64,000 nucleotides of DNA from Limnomonas spitsbergensis (taxonomy: Eukaryota; Chlorophyta; Chlorophyceae; Chlamydomonadales): assembly GCA_037349105.1 (NCBI GenBank), contig JAYJMM010000099.1, forward strand, positions 3,077,501 to 3,141,500, given 5' to 3'. A program made the translations under genes and the position numbers. Each line of letters starts with the position of its first letter. Position 1 is the first letter of the stretch. The notes beneath the pieces were generated by a model. That model was not told the origin of the DNA and searched no databases. It saw only the letters and a list, made by a program, of their open reading frames with translations. This document shows, piece by piece, positions 1-12,515 of this stretch.

Positions 1-260
1 TGTGAGAGTAGAGGTGAGAGATGTGAGAGGTGTGATATGTGTGAGAGGTGTGAGAGGTATGATAGTAGAGGTGTGAGGTGTGTGAGGTGTGAGAAGTGTG
101 GTAGTAGAGGTGAGAGGTGTGAGAGGAGAGGTGAGAGGAGAGGTGTGAGAGGAGAGGTGAGGTGAGAGGTGTGAGAGGAAAGGTGAGGTGAGAGGTGTGA
201 GAGGAGAGGTGAGGTGAGAGGTTGAGAGGAGAGGTGCGAGGTATGAGCCAGCAAGAGGAG
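1..260. repeat. GT/GA-rich minisatellite
   Basis: The window opens inside a degenerate tandem array built from variants of GTGAGAGGTGTGAGAGGAGAG. Unit length is irregular and no reading frame looks coding. The unit contains GGTGAG, a strong donor-like string, so the array could be a junction-derived expansion of an intron whose gene lies left of the window. That link is inference only. Confidence 0.8.
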
Positions 261-1233
261 GGTGAGCGGTGTCATAGGTGACAATGCGAGCCAGGTGTGG
301 TGTGAATGCTTGCTTGCACTCCTGGCATGAGAAGAACCACCCGGGTGGTGTGACAAGTGTGAGAGGTTGACAGGGCGAGCCAGGTGTAGCGTCCGATTCC
401 AACCAACATAAGTGTAAATGCATCGTCCTTCGCACAGAGGCTGCACTCCTGGCACGAGAAGAACCACCTGGAGGGGACCCGCGTGTGTGTGTGGCAGACA
501 AGCAGGAGGTGAATGGTGTGACATGGGAGTGAAAGGTGTGACATGGGAGAGGTGTAATACACAAGAGGCGGGAGCAAGCCATGTCCTGTGTTCGAGAATT
601 TCGTGTGAAGAAGCATCTGGGGGGGACCTGGAGTGTGTGCATGCGGCAGATGTGTCACAGAGAGGTTTAGAGGTCAGAAGTCAGGGGGGGTGATGGGCTG
701 GCAAGCTAAGAGTGGTGACATTTTGGTCAGGGGCTTTTAAAAGCAGCATGACACGTTGGGAGCTAAGGAAGAACTGCGGGGCAAGGGAAGAAACATGTAA
801 GGCGCTGAGTTTGACATGCGCATCGGCATGGAGGGCTGGACAGGAGGGGATGTACGTCTGGAAATAAAAACAATACAGAGAAGTCTTTTGTTTTCTAGGT
901 AGCTGTGCTCACCGGCCGTGGTTTGCATTGTCCTTCCGAACTCTCAGTCGTGACGCGAAGGCGGGGGTCCCGTCGGGGCGAACGCAGCGACAGTGGGGAA
1001 CATTACGGCTCTGGCTCATCGAAATCAAAGGACGGGCATGTTCAAAGGCCGTGAGTCCAAGCAATTGGGCCAGGACGGGCCAGGAAGTCGGAAGGGTCAG
1101 ATTTGTCGCAACCGCGCAACCCCTAAAACCCTTTCCGTTGGCATTGCCATATTTTCGATGGGAGCGCAGAAACTGAACCGAAGCAACGCTAACATCGCTA
1201 ATTGTATGCACAATTGGCTGGTAATGATCTTTG
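261..1233. other. Unassigned region upstream of the YLPM1-like gene
   Basis: Two related segments lie at about 280-350 and 375-480. Both carry GCACTCCTGGCA followed by GAGAAGAACCACC, so they form a short duplication. The rest up to the start codon at 1234 must hold the promoter and 5' leader of the downstream gene. I see no convincing TATA box. Short open frames on both strands overlap each other and show no recognisable protein. Confidence 0.4.
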
Positions 1234-4200
1234 ATGTATAATCAGAATGGGTATCATGCGTATGGAGCCCATTCTGCGCAAGCAGGCAACTGGTCTCCAG
1301 CGCCCGAACAGAGCAACGCAAGGGCTCCCCCAAACGGCTCCCACTACAACCAATATGGCTCGGTTCAAATGCACGGCCAGATGCATGCGCAAGAACCGAA
1401 CTCGCATCCCAACGGCGGGTTGCAAACAAGCGGCCAGCAGAGGTAAGGAACTTTCCTGTCACTCTGCCCACCCACCCTGTCCGCTTCTACAATCCGTCTG
1501 GATAGAGAAATCGGAATTACAGTCGACGCATTGATCTGGCTGAGACACTGTCCACTGCGACTTGTAGCGCTGCTGGTGGAAGCGCTTGGCCCAGGGCGCA
1601 GGGACATACTCAAGCTTCAATGTCCAATCAGCAGCCAGGAGGAATTAACGTGAACATGCCTAATCAGCAGTTAGGAGCTATGGGCATGAACACGGTTAAT
1701 CAACAAGAAGGAATGGGCTTGAGCATGCCTAATCAGCAGCAAGGTTATATGGGCATGAACATGTCTGACCAGCTGCAAGGAGGTATGGGCATGAACATGC
1801 CTAATCAGCAGCAAGGAGGAACGGGCATGAACATGCCCAATCAACAGCTAGGAGGCATGGGCATGGGCATGAGCAACATGAGTATACTCAAGCAGCAGCA
1901 AAACGGTGTGGGCATGAATGGCATGAGCATGCCGAACCAGCAGCATGGAGTAATGCGCATGGGCAGCATGAATAAGCCAAACCAGCAGCAAGATGGTATG
2001 GGCTCAAACAGCTTCAACTCGCCTAGCCAACAGCAAGGCACAACGAGCATGAATAGCTTCAATTTGCCAAACCAACAGCACAGCGCAATGGGCATGAATT
2101 TACCTAACCAGCAGCACGGCGCAATGGGCATGAATGGCGGCATAAGTCAAGCTCTGCACCTCTCGCAGCTGCGACAAAGCAGCCAGCAGAAGCCCCCCAC
2201 TCTCGCTGGGTCCCAACCCCCGCCACCTAGCTCCTCCCTGCCGCCTCAGTGCCGGATCCAAAAGATCTGGCCTGAGGCTGATCTGCCCGCGCCAGATCCC
2301 TACGCTCCACACCACCCCGGGCAGCTCCAGCAGCTATTGGGGCCTCAAATCCCGCACCAGACACACCAGGGCGGCATCAGCGGACAAGGACAGCGCGCAG
2401 GAGGCGTGTCGCAGCAACAGCTGCAGCAGATTCCCCTGCAACAGCAGCCCCTGCAGCAGCAGCCCCCGCAGCAGCCCCCACAACAGGTGCTCATGCAACA
2501 GCAGCCCCTGCAACAGCCTCCGCAACAGCAGCCTGTTGCACCTATCCAGGGTGGAGGTGGCAATGGCGTCATCGCTGCCATCAAAGCTGAGATCTTGCGG
2601 AAGAGGAAAGTCATGGCTGCTGAAGCTGCGGCAGCGGCAGACGCAGCAGCGGCTGCAGAAGCCGCGGCGGTGGCAGAAGCTGCAGCGGCGGCAGAAGCTG
2701 CGGCGGTGGCAGCGGCTGCCGCGACAGCTGCTGTCAGGCCTGGTGCGACTGCTCCCCTCCCGTACGGTTATCTGCATTCTGAGACGCCCATGATGCCACC
2801 ATCTGGCCCCGATCGACACGAGCTGGGCCATGGGCAGTGGCAGGCGTCAGGCCAAGATCAGCACGCGCTGGGTCAAGGCCAGTGGCTTCCCTCTGGCCCC
2901 AGTCAGCCCACTCCAGGCCATGGGCGATGGCAGGAGTCAGGCCAAGATCAGCAATCGCTGGGCCAGGGCCAGTGGCCAGCTTCTGGCCCCAGTCAGCCCT
3001 CTCAAGGCCAAGGTCTGTGGCAGGCGGCAGGCCAAGATCAGCAAACGCTGGGCCAGGGGCATTGGCCTCAGGACTCTGATGCTGGGCCGCCTCTGTTTGC
3101 GGCGCACCAGGTCCCCGAGCTAGACGGCCCTCCGCCCCTCCCGCCTCTCCCGCCGGAGGCGGCGGCTGCTCCGCCCCCTGATCTACCGCAGCAGCAGCCC
3201 CCGCTGCCCGCCCAGCATTCGGAGCCTCACCCCTCCCAACAGTACCTACTGCCAGGGCAACTGCAGCCGCTGCAGCAGCAGCACCAGGAGTTGATGCAGG
3301 AACTGCAGCAGCAGCAACAGTTGTATCCTAGTCAAGGCGCCCCGGGGATGCCGCAGCAGATGGCTTACCCTCAGCACGCCGGACACCCGATGCAGCAGTA
3401 TGCGCAGCAGCAACAGCAGCAGCAGCAGATGCACTACCAGCAAATGCAACATCAGCAGTACCAAATGCAACAGCAGCAGCACTACATGGGGTGGATGGGC
3501 GGACAGCAGTACAACCCCGCCTTGCTGGCTCAGCAGCAGAGCATGCTCGTGTACCAGCAGCAGCAGCAGCAGCAACAACAGCAGCAATACGCCGCAGCAG
3601 CCACAGCAGCGGCGGCCCTGGCCGCGGCCCACACCGGCGCGGCGACGGAGTTGCCGCGCAACCCCGCCCCTCCGCCCAAGCCGAGCCATCTGGTGGTTGA
3701 TGCGCGGAAGCTTCTCAAGCCTCCTGGCCGTGAGGGCAGGCCCAAGAGGATCTTGGTGGTGCTGAGGGGCCTGCCGGGCAGTGGGAAGAGTCATGCTGGC
3801 CGTGCTATCCGGGAGCTTGAAGCGGAGCTCGGCAGCGCGAGCCAGCCGCCACGCATCCTGTCCCTCGACGAATACTTCATAACGGTGCGGTTCGCCACGT
3901 TTCAGATGTAGTAGGGATCAATGTCTCCCTCTGTACCTGTGTAACCTGTCTGTAAGTGTAACCCTGTCCCCTTCCCCCTCACACATACTTGTAGGAGGTT
4001 GAGAAGGAGGTTGATGAGGATGCTGCATCATACACACACACACATTGCTCACACACACACACACACACACACACACTTACACCACCAACTAACATTATCC
4101 CCCCACACACACATTCACACGTACAGGAGGTTGAGAAGGAGGTTGATGAGGAGGCTGCATCGTCCTCGGCATCTGGCCCCGCTCGCGGCCGGTCCGTGGC

Positions 4201-7200
4201 GGGTGGCAGGAAGAGTCAGGTGATTGCCATGGAGTACGTATACGATGCTGACATGGAAGGTGAGGTGCAGGGGGGTTAGGGCTGAAGTAGGAGCGTACAT
4301 CCAACCACCCATATCAGTTATTGTTAGGGTTGAGGTGGATGGTTATGGAGTAATTATATGATGCTGACATGGAAGGTGAGGTGCAGGGGGGTTAGGGCTG
4401 AAGTAGGAGCGTACATCCAACCACCTATATCAGTTATTGTTAGGGTTGAGGTGGATTGTTATGGAGTAATTATACGATGCTGACATGGAAGGTGAGGTGC
4501 AGGGGGGTTAGGGCTGAAGTAGGAGCGTACATCCAACCACCTATTGTTAGGGTGCACCGTGATTAGGGTTTTTGTGACAGGGACAGTACAAATGCCCCCT
4601 GCATCAGGAATGTGCAGGGTTGAGGGTTAAGTGATTGGAAGTGCTTGTACGGTACTGACATGGCACAGGGTTAGGGATTAGGGCTATTTTATACAGCGTC
4701 AATGGGACAATCCACCCTATGTAAGTTTTGGACGGGATAGGGCTGAAAGTGAAGGGTGTGGGAAGACATATATGATGCTGGCATGGAAGGTGAGGCACAG
4801 GGTTATGTATACTAGGGCTTACGCTGCAGCATAATGCAACCACCTTGTATCAGTTTTGATGGGGTTGAGGGTTGGGTGATTAGGAGACAAGGTGCAGTGC
4901 AAATATTGAATGTGAGGCGCAGGGTCGGGGATGAGGCATTTTTTTGGCAGCGTCGATGCAACCACCCTATATCAGTTTTTGACAAGGCCAGGGACAGGGT
5001 TGAGAGATTGGGAGTCTGTGCACAAGGCAGATAGGTATGGACCTGTTACCCAACATCTCACCCCGACATTTCACCCTACCTCTTACCCAACCTCTCGTCC
5101 ACTCTCTGGTGCCTGCTGTAGTGACGTACCAGCGTAGCCTCTGCCGAGCTGCCTGCAAGGCCCTGGAGGAGGCGCGCTCTCCCTTCCTGGTGGTGGATGC
5201 GCCACACATCAGAGTGGATGACTTCAAGGACCTCTGGGCAACCGCTCAGGTAACTGCACGGGTAACGGAGCTGCCAGGGTAGCTGCATGGGTAACGGAGC
5301 TATTAGGATGTCTGCAGGGTGGACGACTCGAGGGGCATACGGGCAACCGCTCAAGTATGTGGACATCCGCTCAGGAAAAATCTGATCCACGTGGCGTCTA
5401 GTCACACAGCACACACTCCCTCATTTGACATGCCCACCACCCTCTCTCCCCCCATGCACCCATGTCTCAGTGTCTTGTCCCCCCCGACGTTCATCCCGAG
5501 GTGGCAAGGTGTCTCTATCAGGCTGATGTCCAAAAAGAACACGGCATAGACTTGACGCTGTGTCGCCGCCCCTGCACGCTCTCTCTCTTATTTTTAAACG
5601 CACCACGACATCCCTGCCCCCATCAGTAGTATCCCTTGTCCTGCCCCCCCTGCCGCCTGCCATCCATCCAGGGGTGCCACTCAGTCTGGCATCCCAGAAA
5701 CCGCACGATATTGACCCGGAGCTGTGTCACCGCCGCTGCACGCTCCCTCTCTCCTTTCTGGACTCTTCCACCCTAACCCTCAACCCCCAAATCCTCTCTC
5801 CCCTAATCCTCAGTGTCCCGTCCCCTGCCCCCCCATCCCCCGCCCCGCTCCCCCCTGCCCTCCATCCAGAGGTGTCATTACAAGGCTTCTGTCCAAGACG
5901 GCACGATATGGATCCGGTGCTGTGTCACAGAAACAACGCGCACCTCCTTCAATGTGCCCGCCACCGCCTCTTTCCCCCCCCATTTTTAGCATCCCACCCC
6001 CCGCCCTGCTCCCTCCTGCCGCCCATCCAGAGGTGTCATTACGAGGCATCTGTCAAGAAACCGCTCGACAGGCACCCGGAGCTGTGTCACGGACACAACA
6101 TGTGCCCACCACCACCTCCCCCCTCACCATCCTCAATATCCCATCCCCTGCCTCCCCCCCTCACCTCCCCTGGCGTCCATCCAGAGGTGTCACTATGAGT
6201 CTTACGTCCAGAAAACGCACGATACGGATCCGGAGCCGTGTCACCGACACAACATGCTCCTCCTTCAATGTGCCCACCACCGCCTCTTTCCCCCACCATT
6301 CTCAATATCCTATCCCCCACCCTGCTCCCCCCTGCTGTCCATCCAGAGGTGTCACTATGAGGCATACGTCCAGAAACCGCACGATACGGATCCGGAGCTG
6401 TGCCACCGCCGCTGCGTGCATGGTCGCTCCTTGGAGGATGTCAAGCTGGCGGCAGATGCATGGGAGGAGCCACCGGCACTGTACACGTTGCTGGATTTTG
6501 GACCCTTGTTGAGGGCCGCGTCAGGTAGGGAGCGCGTTTAAGCATCATCACAATGTTAAGAAGGGCCGTACATTGATCGGGGGCGGTGGATGTGTGTAAC
6601 CTGGGCAAGGGGGCAGGGAGGAGCCGCCAGCAATGTACATGTTGCTGGATTTCGGGCCCTTGCTATGGGCGGCGTTAGGTAGGAAGCATGTTGATCGGGC
6701 AGGGTGTTTGTATCACCCGGGCAGGGGGTGTGGCAGGAGCCGCAGGCGCTGTGCACTCTGCTGTATATGTTGGGCCCTTGCTGAGAGCGGCGTTGGGTAT
6801 GTGCTTGTTGACCGGGGCAGGGGGGGGGGGCTGTCTCTCGGGCAAGGGGTGAAGGAGGAGCCTCCGGCACTGTGCATGCTTCCAGATTCCGGGCCCTTGT
6901 TGTGGGCGGCGTTGGTTAGGGAGCATTGAATTAGCCAGGGACTGATGCCTGATTGAACCTGACAGGTTTTGAAATGGAGTGTGACGTTGATTGTGGTGAG
7001 GACTGTGACATGGAGTGTGACATGAAGTGTGACATGGAAGTGTTGAGTACAGATTTTACCATTTATGTTACTGTCCGGTGAAGAAACAACAAAGTCCTGT
7101 GCATGGGGAACACTGTGGGCTTGCCACTGCTCAAAAACGAAGTTCGTGTTTGGATGTTTGTGTTTTAGGCTTTGTTTAGCACAAGTTAATCCAGGTACAG

Positions 7201-9999
7201 ATATACCGTAAATTTGATTTGCCTTCCCTCGGGAATGAAACAACGATTGCTTTTAACGCTGCCCTCGGGGCAAATCATGGACCTATACTCTTAACTTCTG
7301 ACTAGAAACTGGCATCGACAAAAGATATCCTGTATACTCATGGATCCTTCAACGCCAAACAACGTTAATTGTGAGGGAAGGCAAAGCAAATCTACAGCAA
7401 GAAGGAATGGACCATGCCAGACCTTGGAGACACTGGTACAGGAACCATATTTTCTGCATTGCATGAAGAAATCTGTAAATTGAGAACTGGAGTGTTGCGT
7501 TGCTTGTTCTCTTGACCCAGGTCCTGACAGCATCCAGGAGGTGGACATGGGGGACGAGGATGCCCTGAATGACGCGGCTGGCCGCGGCGGCGACGCAGCG
7601 GATGCTTCGCCGCGCCGCAGCCGCAGCGGCCAGGCCGAGGACGACAGTGACGAGGATGAGGACAAGGACGGCTCGAGGGCGGGCCCCTCTGCGGGCGCTG
7701 ACGGCGACGGCAGATCCGCAAGAACGGCGGGCGGGGAGAAGGGGCGGACGCCGCCGCCGCCGGCAGCCAGCCGGTGGAGTGTCGCCGACCCCGATGACGA
7801 CGATGGGTTCGGCAGCAGGGGCGGACGACAGCAACGCACGGGCGGGAAGCGCGGACGTAGCGGCGCCGCCGCCGCAGACGCAGCCGCTGCCATGTCTGCC
7901 GCGGACTTGGACATCCTACGTCAGCTCGACAATGAGCTGGTGGCTGCGGGTTCAGGGCCGGGGATGGCCATGGACGCGGTGGAGGTACTTGCCGCCAAGA
8001 AGCGAGCAAGGAAGCTGCGAAGGGTGTGGTGGCCGGACCAGGAGCCGGCGGCGGCGCCGCCGGGATCGAGCGGCTTCTCCGTCAAGACGTCCAAGAAGGT
8101 GGGCGGGAGAAATGTATTTTGTGAGCATGTCTGAGTTGTGGGCAACGGTTGTATTGTTTAAGCTTTAACCCTAACTCTGAGGTGGGGTTTACGCAGCTGC
8201 AAACGTAAAATTAGGTTTCACTGTTCAGGGTTGAAAACCTAACCCTGAACGAGGTTTTACACTGGAGAGCGGTTTGAAAGTGTTGGGAGCGAGGTTTGGG
8301 GTGTAGGGTTGGGAGCCGAGGGTTTAAATGGTCAACCCTGAACGATTTTTTATACTGAAATGCTTAAATGTTTTACCCAGTACTAAACTTAAATGCTTTA
8401 ATGCTACAGAGCGATTTGTAGGTGTTGGAAGCCTACGATAGTACGATCTATTCCTGTGTCAAGTCATGTTATCTTCCGCGGCCAGCTCATTCTCATTGCT
8501 GAAGAAGGGAACGCTCTATTTTGACCTGCTTGCCATGTGGCAGGTTGTGGAGGTGTCCATCAACCCTCAACCCTAAAAACTTCGACTGTGTGGACCCTGA
8601 TCCTCAAACCCTGAACCGGAAAATCTGTGACGGCTGTTTGAGTTGCCCTGAACCCTGAAGCCTAAGGTTCACTAAACCCTGCGACAGCTGGTGGAGGTTC
8701 AAAAAAACCTGAACCCTGGACCCTGGGACAGCTTGTGGAGGTGCACTTAACCCTGGACCCTAAGGCAGCTTTAGGAGGTACCCGGAACCCTCAACCCACA
8801 CCCTTAAGACAGTGTTTTAGACATCTACTAAACCCTAAACCCTTTGACTTTTGTGGAGGTGCTCTTAACCCTCAACCCACACCCTTAAGACAGTGTTTTA
8901 GACATATACTAAACCATAAACCCTTTGACTTGTGTGGAGGTGCTCTTAACCCTCAAACCTCATCCTTTGACAGCTTCTGGAGGGCTACAAGAAAACCTCA
9001 ACCTTGTGACAGCCTGTGGTGGTAAAAGAAACCCTTAACCCTAAACGCACACCGAGGTGACAGCTTGCGCAGGTACACTAAACCCTGAACCTTGTGACAG
9101 CTTGTGGAGGGGGAAACAAATCCTCAACCCTAAACGAACACCGAGGTGACAGCTGAAGCATGTACACTAAACCCTCAACCCTTCATGCACACCCTCGTAT
9201 CAGCTTGTGGAGGTAGACTAACCCCTGAACCCTGAACCCTCACTTATGTGACAGCTTGTGGAGGTACACTACGTGGAGGGCCTGGGGCCTGCCAAGGGCG
9301 ACACCGCGATGCAGTACATGCTGGCCCCCGGCGGTACACTGGCCCCTGGGGGCTTGGCTGCCGGGCGGAGCATCCCTGGCCTGCCGCAGCTTAGCGCGCA
9401 ACCCTATGCGCAGGCGGAGGGGCCTCACTCATTTGCGGAGCAGGTGAGGCTGGCTTTGACTGTTTTAAATGTTTAGGGTTCAGTTAAAATGTGTTAAGGG
9501 ATTAGGGTTCAGTTCTAATATGTGATCTCACTGTAATGCGGCCATAACGCAGGTTCCGTGGTGTAACTGACATGTAGCTGAGTCACGAAAAAAGAAACAC
9601 TGCCGGCCTCTCTTGGGATTTTTGGGGGAGTTTATAGTTGTTTTTAAAGCTCCACTAATGCTTTCGATAAAATCCACGACTCCTGGTCATGGATTCGAAC
9701 ATCATGAACGTGTTTCGACTCTGCAGGGTCATATCTCAGGTTTCTATATGTATTTTCATTTGACTGCTGATAGTCCATAGTTGTTCGTTACAACATTCTT
9801 GTCCTGGCCGATTCATTTTTTGTGTGCAGGCCTCCCATGGGGAGAACCAGTTTTTTTTAATCTCGAGCCCTGTACGAATGCCGGTTTTGGATTCCAACAT
9901 TGCAGACCTCTTTTGACCCTGCAGGTTCGGGCCGAGCACACCATTGAGCACGCGCTGTTGAAGCAGACACCCTCCCTGAAGGAGGAGGAGGAGGACTAG
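1234..9999 (+). CDS. YLPM1: YLPM1/ZAP3-like P-loop protein
   Basis: Eight exons join in frame: 1234-1442, 1595-3884, 4127-4259, 5122-5249, 6347-6524, 7521-8098, 9255-9443, 9925-9999 (1259 residues). Residues 1-780 are low complexity: Met/Asn/Gln-rich repeats, polyglutamine, an alanine-rich stretch and WxxSGxxQ-type repeats. A Walker A loop, GLPGSGKS, lies at about 795-802 and is followed by LSLDEYFIT. The downstream exons continue with EVEKEVDEEA, YVYDADMEG, a VVDAPHIRVDDF strand, CVHGRSLEDV, and a KLRRVWWPDQEP motif near 1150. This order matches the C-terminal kinase-like module of animal and plant YLPM1 proteins, which are nuclear and linked to RNA/phosphatase-1 regulation. That role is family knowledge. 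Residues 980-1080 are acidic and disordered. The first exon start is the least certain part. Introns 2, 3, 4, 6 and 7 carry tandem copies of the adjacent splice junctions. Confidence 0.88.
3995..4126 (+). repeat. Duplicated 5' part of YLPM1 exon 3 with its acceptor, plus CA repeat
   Basis: About 32 bases starting GAGGTTGAGAAGGAGGTTGA occur after a GTAG at 3991-3994 and again after the acceptor at 4121-4126. The copies are separated by a (CA)n tract at about 4033-4077. Either acceptor would give EVEKEVDE. Only the second continues as an open exon to a good donor, so the first is read as a duplicate acceptor. Confidence 0.8.
4227..4560 (+). repeat. Tandem copies of YLPM1 exon 3 end and donor
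   Basis: Three tandem units of about 115 bases begin at about 4227, 4342 and 4457. Each carries ATGGAGTA..TACGATGCTGACATGGAAG followed by the donor GTGAGGTGCAGG. The first unit is the real exon end (4259). The later two have ATGGAGTAAT, which breaks the frame. Weaker copies appear near 4660 and 4770. Confidence 0.85.
5498..6346 (+). repeat. Five tandem copies of YLPM1 exon 5 acceptor region
   Basis: Copies start near 5498, 5668, 5867, 6028 and 6180, spaced 150-200 bases. Each shows a pyrimidine tract, CCAG, then a diverged version of AGGTGTCACTATGAGGC and about 60 more exon bases, ending near the HRRC codons. The intact exon begins at 6347. The copies keep a usable AG but lack the second half of the exon and any donor. 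Confidence 0.88.
6600..6930 (+). repeat. Three tandem copies of YLPM1 exon 5 donor region
   Basis: Segments at about 6618-6690, 6733-6805 and 6847-6920 repeat the end of exon 5. They show GGAGCC..CC..GC..TGTACATG, then GGGCCCTTG, then a diverged GCGTCAG/GTAGGG donor. With the acceptor-side copies, exon 5 sits between two families of its own fragments. Confidence 0.85.
8550..9254 (+). repeat. Acceptor-seeded array with telomere-like motifs
   Basis: Intron 6 ends in a degenerate array. Its unit alternates GACAGCTTGTGGAGGTACACT, which is the exon 7 acceptor and first codons, with AACCCTAAACCCTGAACCCT-type sequence. At least eight variants are visible. The real acceptor ACAG ends at 9254 and opens the exon with Leu-Val-Glu-Val. 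The telomere-like half resembles plant-type (TTTAGGG)n on the opposite strand. Confidence 0.8.
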
Positions 10000-11316
10000 A
10001 AGCGCGCCTGGCCCCCACCTGGCCCCCCCTCCTTCCTGCCCCCTCCCCCTCGGAGGGGGGTGGGTATTATGAGGGCGTCGTGAGGGCGGACGTAGCAGCG
10101 GCAGCAGCAGATAGCACCGCGGCCCACTGGGACGGTCGGCCTGGGTGGCGGCATCCCGCATCCCGCGTGAATTAAAAATGCATTTTGAATCTCATCGCTG
10201 CCCGGCCTCGTTGGCTTTTATATGCATTCCGCACGCTCACACTATCCTGAAATGTGCTCCCTGCCAGGCCGCGCGACTCTCCGGCAGGTCGCCGCCGCAA
10301 GCTGTCTCGCAGGTCTCTCGTGGTTGGACACACACACGCTTCAGTTGTGCTGTTGTGCTGTTGTCAGTGGCTGAGTAGCAACGCGACCGTTAAGGGTCAG
10401 GTTATTTCTTGGATGACGGGTTCTGGCTGCCGCTGCTGCCTCTCTAGCCAAGGTGTGTGTGTCTGTGTTCATCAGGGGTTGCTTTGGCTACGACCCGGCT
10501 AAACCCTAAAACCTAAAACCTACGGCCGGCAGGGGGCTTGGTTCAGCAAGCCCTGTTTTGCCTGGGCTGCCAGCCGTAGGCTCTGGGTTTTCAAGGTTTG
10601 GCAGACATCGGTCCAGTGGTGGCCGCCCCGGCCGTCCTGGAAAAGTTGGTCCTGTCATCCTGTGCACACTAAATTCATTCCCTGGGTTTGGGTGGGGCCT
10701 GGCTAGTGCTGAGGCCTAGAACACGTGGCTTCCTCCATCCACGCATCCGGCCGTTTAATTAATCTATGACAGACAAGGGTTTGTAACATTGAGAGTAGGG
10801 TTTTGTGATTGTGAGACTGCTGGGCTTATGGGAGGAGTGCATCTGGTACATATCTGTGTTGACCGTGTGTTGACCTTGTGTCTTTGCCGACTGCTGCATA
10901 TAAATGAATGGATACGCAGCAACAACAACAAAAAAGGTCTGCTCTGTCTACCGGTATGTATGTATGTGCCCTGACCCGAGCCGAGCGTGGGGCAGGGCCC
11001 AGCAGGTATGCACCATTCTTCGGTATATCTCTCCCTGACACCATCATGTGCCCCTGCCCCTTGCCACCCGCAGAAACGACGCGGCGTGCTCTTGCATCGC
11101 GACGCGCTCGTCGATATGGCATGGGAGGCGGCAAATGCGGTGGCTGGTGCCTTCTTCCATTAGTGTTGTCTTCTGTGGAAATGTGCCATGTACGACTTGG
11201 GTTGTATCCGAGTCTTCTGGAGGCCCGCACCATTATGTTGAGCCAATCCGTGTGTCCTATAGGGATCTTGAGCAGCTTCTATTTGTGGGTCAGATGGGTA
11301 GCGTTAGGACAGGAAT

Positions 11317-11371
11317 TGTAGTCCGACTGTTTTCCAGATTTTCATGCAACCTGGAAAACAGTCGGACTACA
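11317..11371. other. Perfect 21-bp inverted repeat (hairpin)
   Basis: Arms at 11317-11337 and 11351-11371 are exact reverse complements (TGTAGTCCGACTGTTTTCCAG) with a 13-base loop. There is no T-run after it, and eukaryotic terminators do not look like this. It could be a small-RNA precursor or the remains of an inverted duplication. Confidence 0.85.
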
Positions 11372-12075
11372 GTTGTATCGGGCGTTAAGGAGGCGCATTG
11401 GGTTTGTGGTTTAGGATCTCAGGGCACCCGGATTCTTAAGGTAGACCAGTCCAAAATGAGATGTCAGTATCCAGATATTTTCCAGGCCATTGGGTGCTAT
11501 GGAAGCGCATCGGACTCCAGCTCGCAAACGAATGTGTACTCGTATCCGTTCTCATGGGCTAAGCGTGTCCACGACGTGACACATCTGGGCCCAATTGCAC
11601 TGTTTGGCGCCCACGAGAACGAGCCTTTTGAGCAGGGCCCTGATGTTCAGAACGGTGCAACGTGTTTCTTGGCGTGCACTTCTGAAGAGCGAAGCTGTGA
11701 GGGATGTATGTGGGGGGGGGTCTTGGCAGAAGCAACATGCTGACCAATTCAAAAGCGCAACTTAACGGTTTTCTCAAATTTGGAATTGAAGGCTGAGCTA
11801 CGGAAGATAAATCACGTTTTCCAGTGCCTGCTTCTGAGACCTGCGGCAGCCAAGATGAAGGGTGTGAAGGAAGAAAACCTGCTACATGTGGCCCAAGATG
11901 AGACCAGGGGACAGATCAGACTGATAATTCAGATATTGATTCTCTGGAGCTTGAGAGGGGCAGGGATACTTCGGGCTGCCTTTCCCTATAGGGGAAGGGG
12001 GTATATCTTACTCCTTTGTGTTCTTCTCCTTCTTTCCCTCCTTGTTTTCCTTTTCTCCCATCGGGGCAGTTGGGC

Positions 12076-12515
12076 GTCCTCGCGGCCGAGCCTTTTTGTG
12101 CAGAGCCCAGAGGTGTTATGTCATTGACTATCTTGAGGTTAACATCAAAGGTCGCACAACTATATCAAAAGCATAATCAAATTAATTGGTCAATTTGTGA
12201 AATATACCACTGCCATTTAGTTTCATTGTGGCTGCCTAGCCTGCACATCTCATAGGCATTGAAATGTTGAATGCCATATGCAGTACCAGTAATGAAGCAG
12301 AAATGCCTACTTAGCCGAGCCTTCTTTTCAAGGGCCCGGAGGTGTACCGCCATTGACTGTTTACATGCTTGCAAGCTTGCATGCCTGGAGAGCGCAGCAG
12401 TGAGAGGGTTGTGCATATAGATGCATGCATGGAAAATCAAGCTGCTTACCAATAAATGACGTTACACCTTTGGGCCCTGCTCAATAAGGCTCGGCCGCGT
12501 GGGCGCCTAACTGAA
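12076..12515. repeat. Three copies of a short dispersed repeat (family A)
   Basis: Copies lie at about 12076-12127 (+), 12313-12360 (+) and 12455-12515 (-). The core is GGCCGAGCCTTTTTG, AGCAGGGCCC, AGAGGTGT and a CATTGAC end. The same core recurs at 37430-37690 (three copies, -), 46003-46035, 54470-54520 (-) and 59183-59233. It is non-coding and looks SINE-like. Class assignment is inference. Confidence 0.7.

Noticed and set aside
3995..4126. Use of the first EVEKEVDE copy as the coding exon
   Set aside because: It runs into a CA repeat with no suitable donor, whereas the second copy continues to a good donor in the expected phase.
8550..9254. True telomere or subtelomere
   Set aside because: The motifs are degenerate, interleaved with exon-edge copies and lie inside genes with coding sequence on both sides.
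11048..11743. 231-codon open frame
   Set aside because: No recognisable domain, no splice or codon support, and a perfect hairpin inside it. It remains possible but unsupported.
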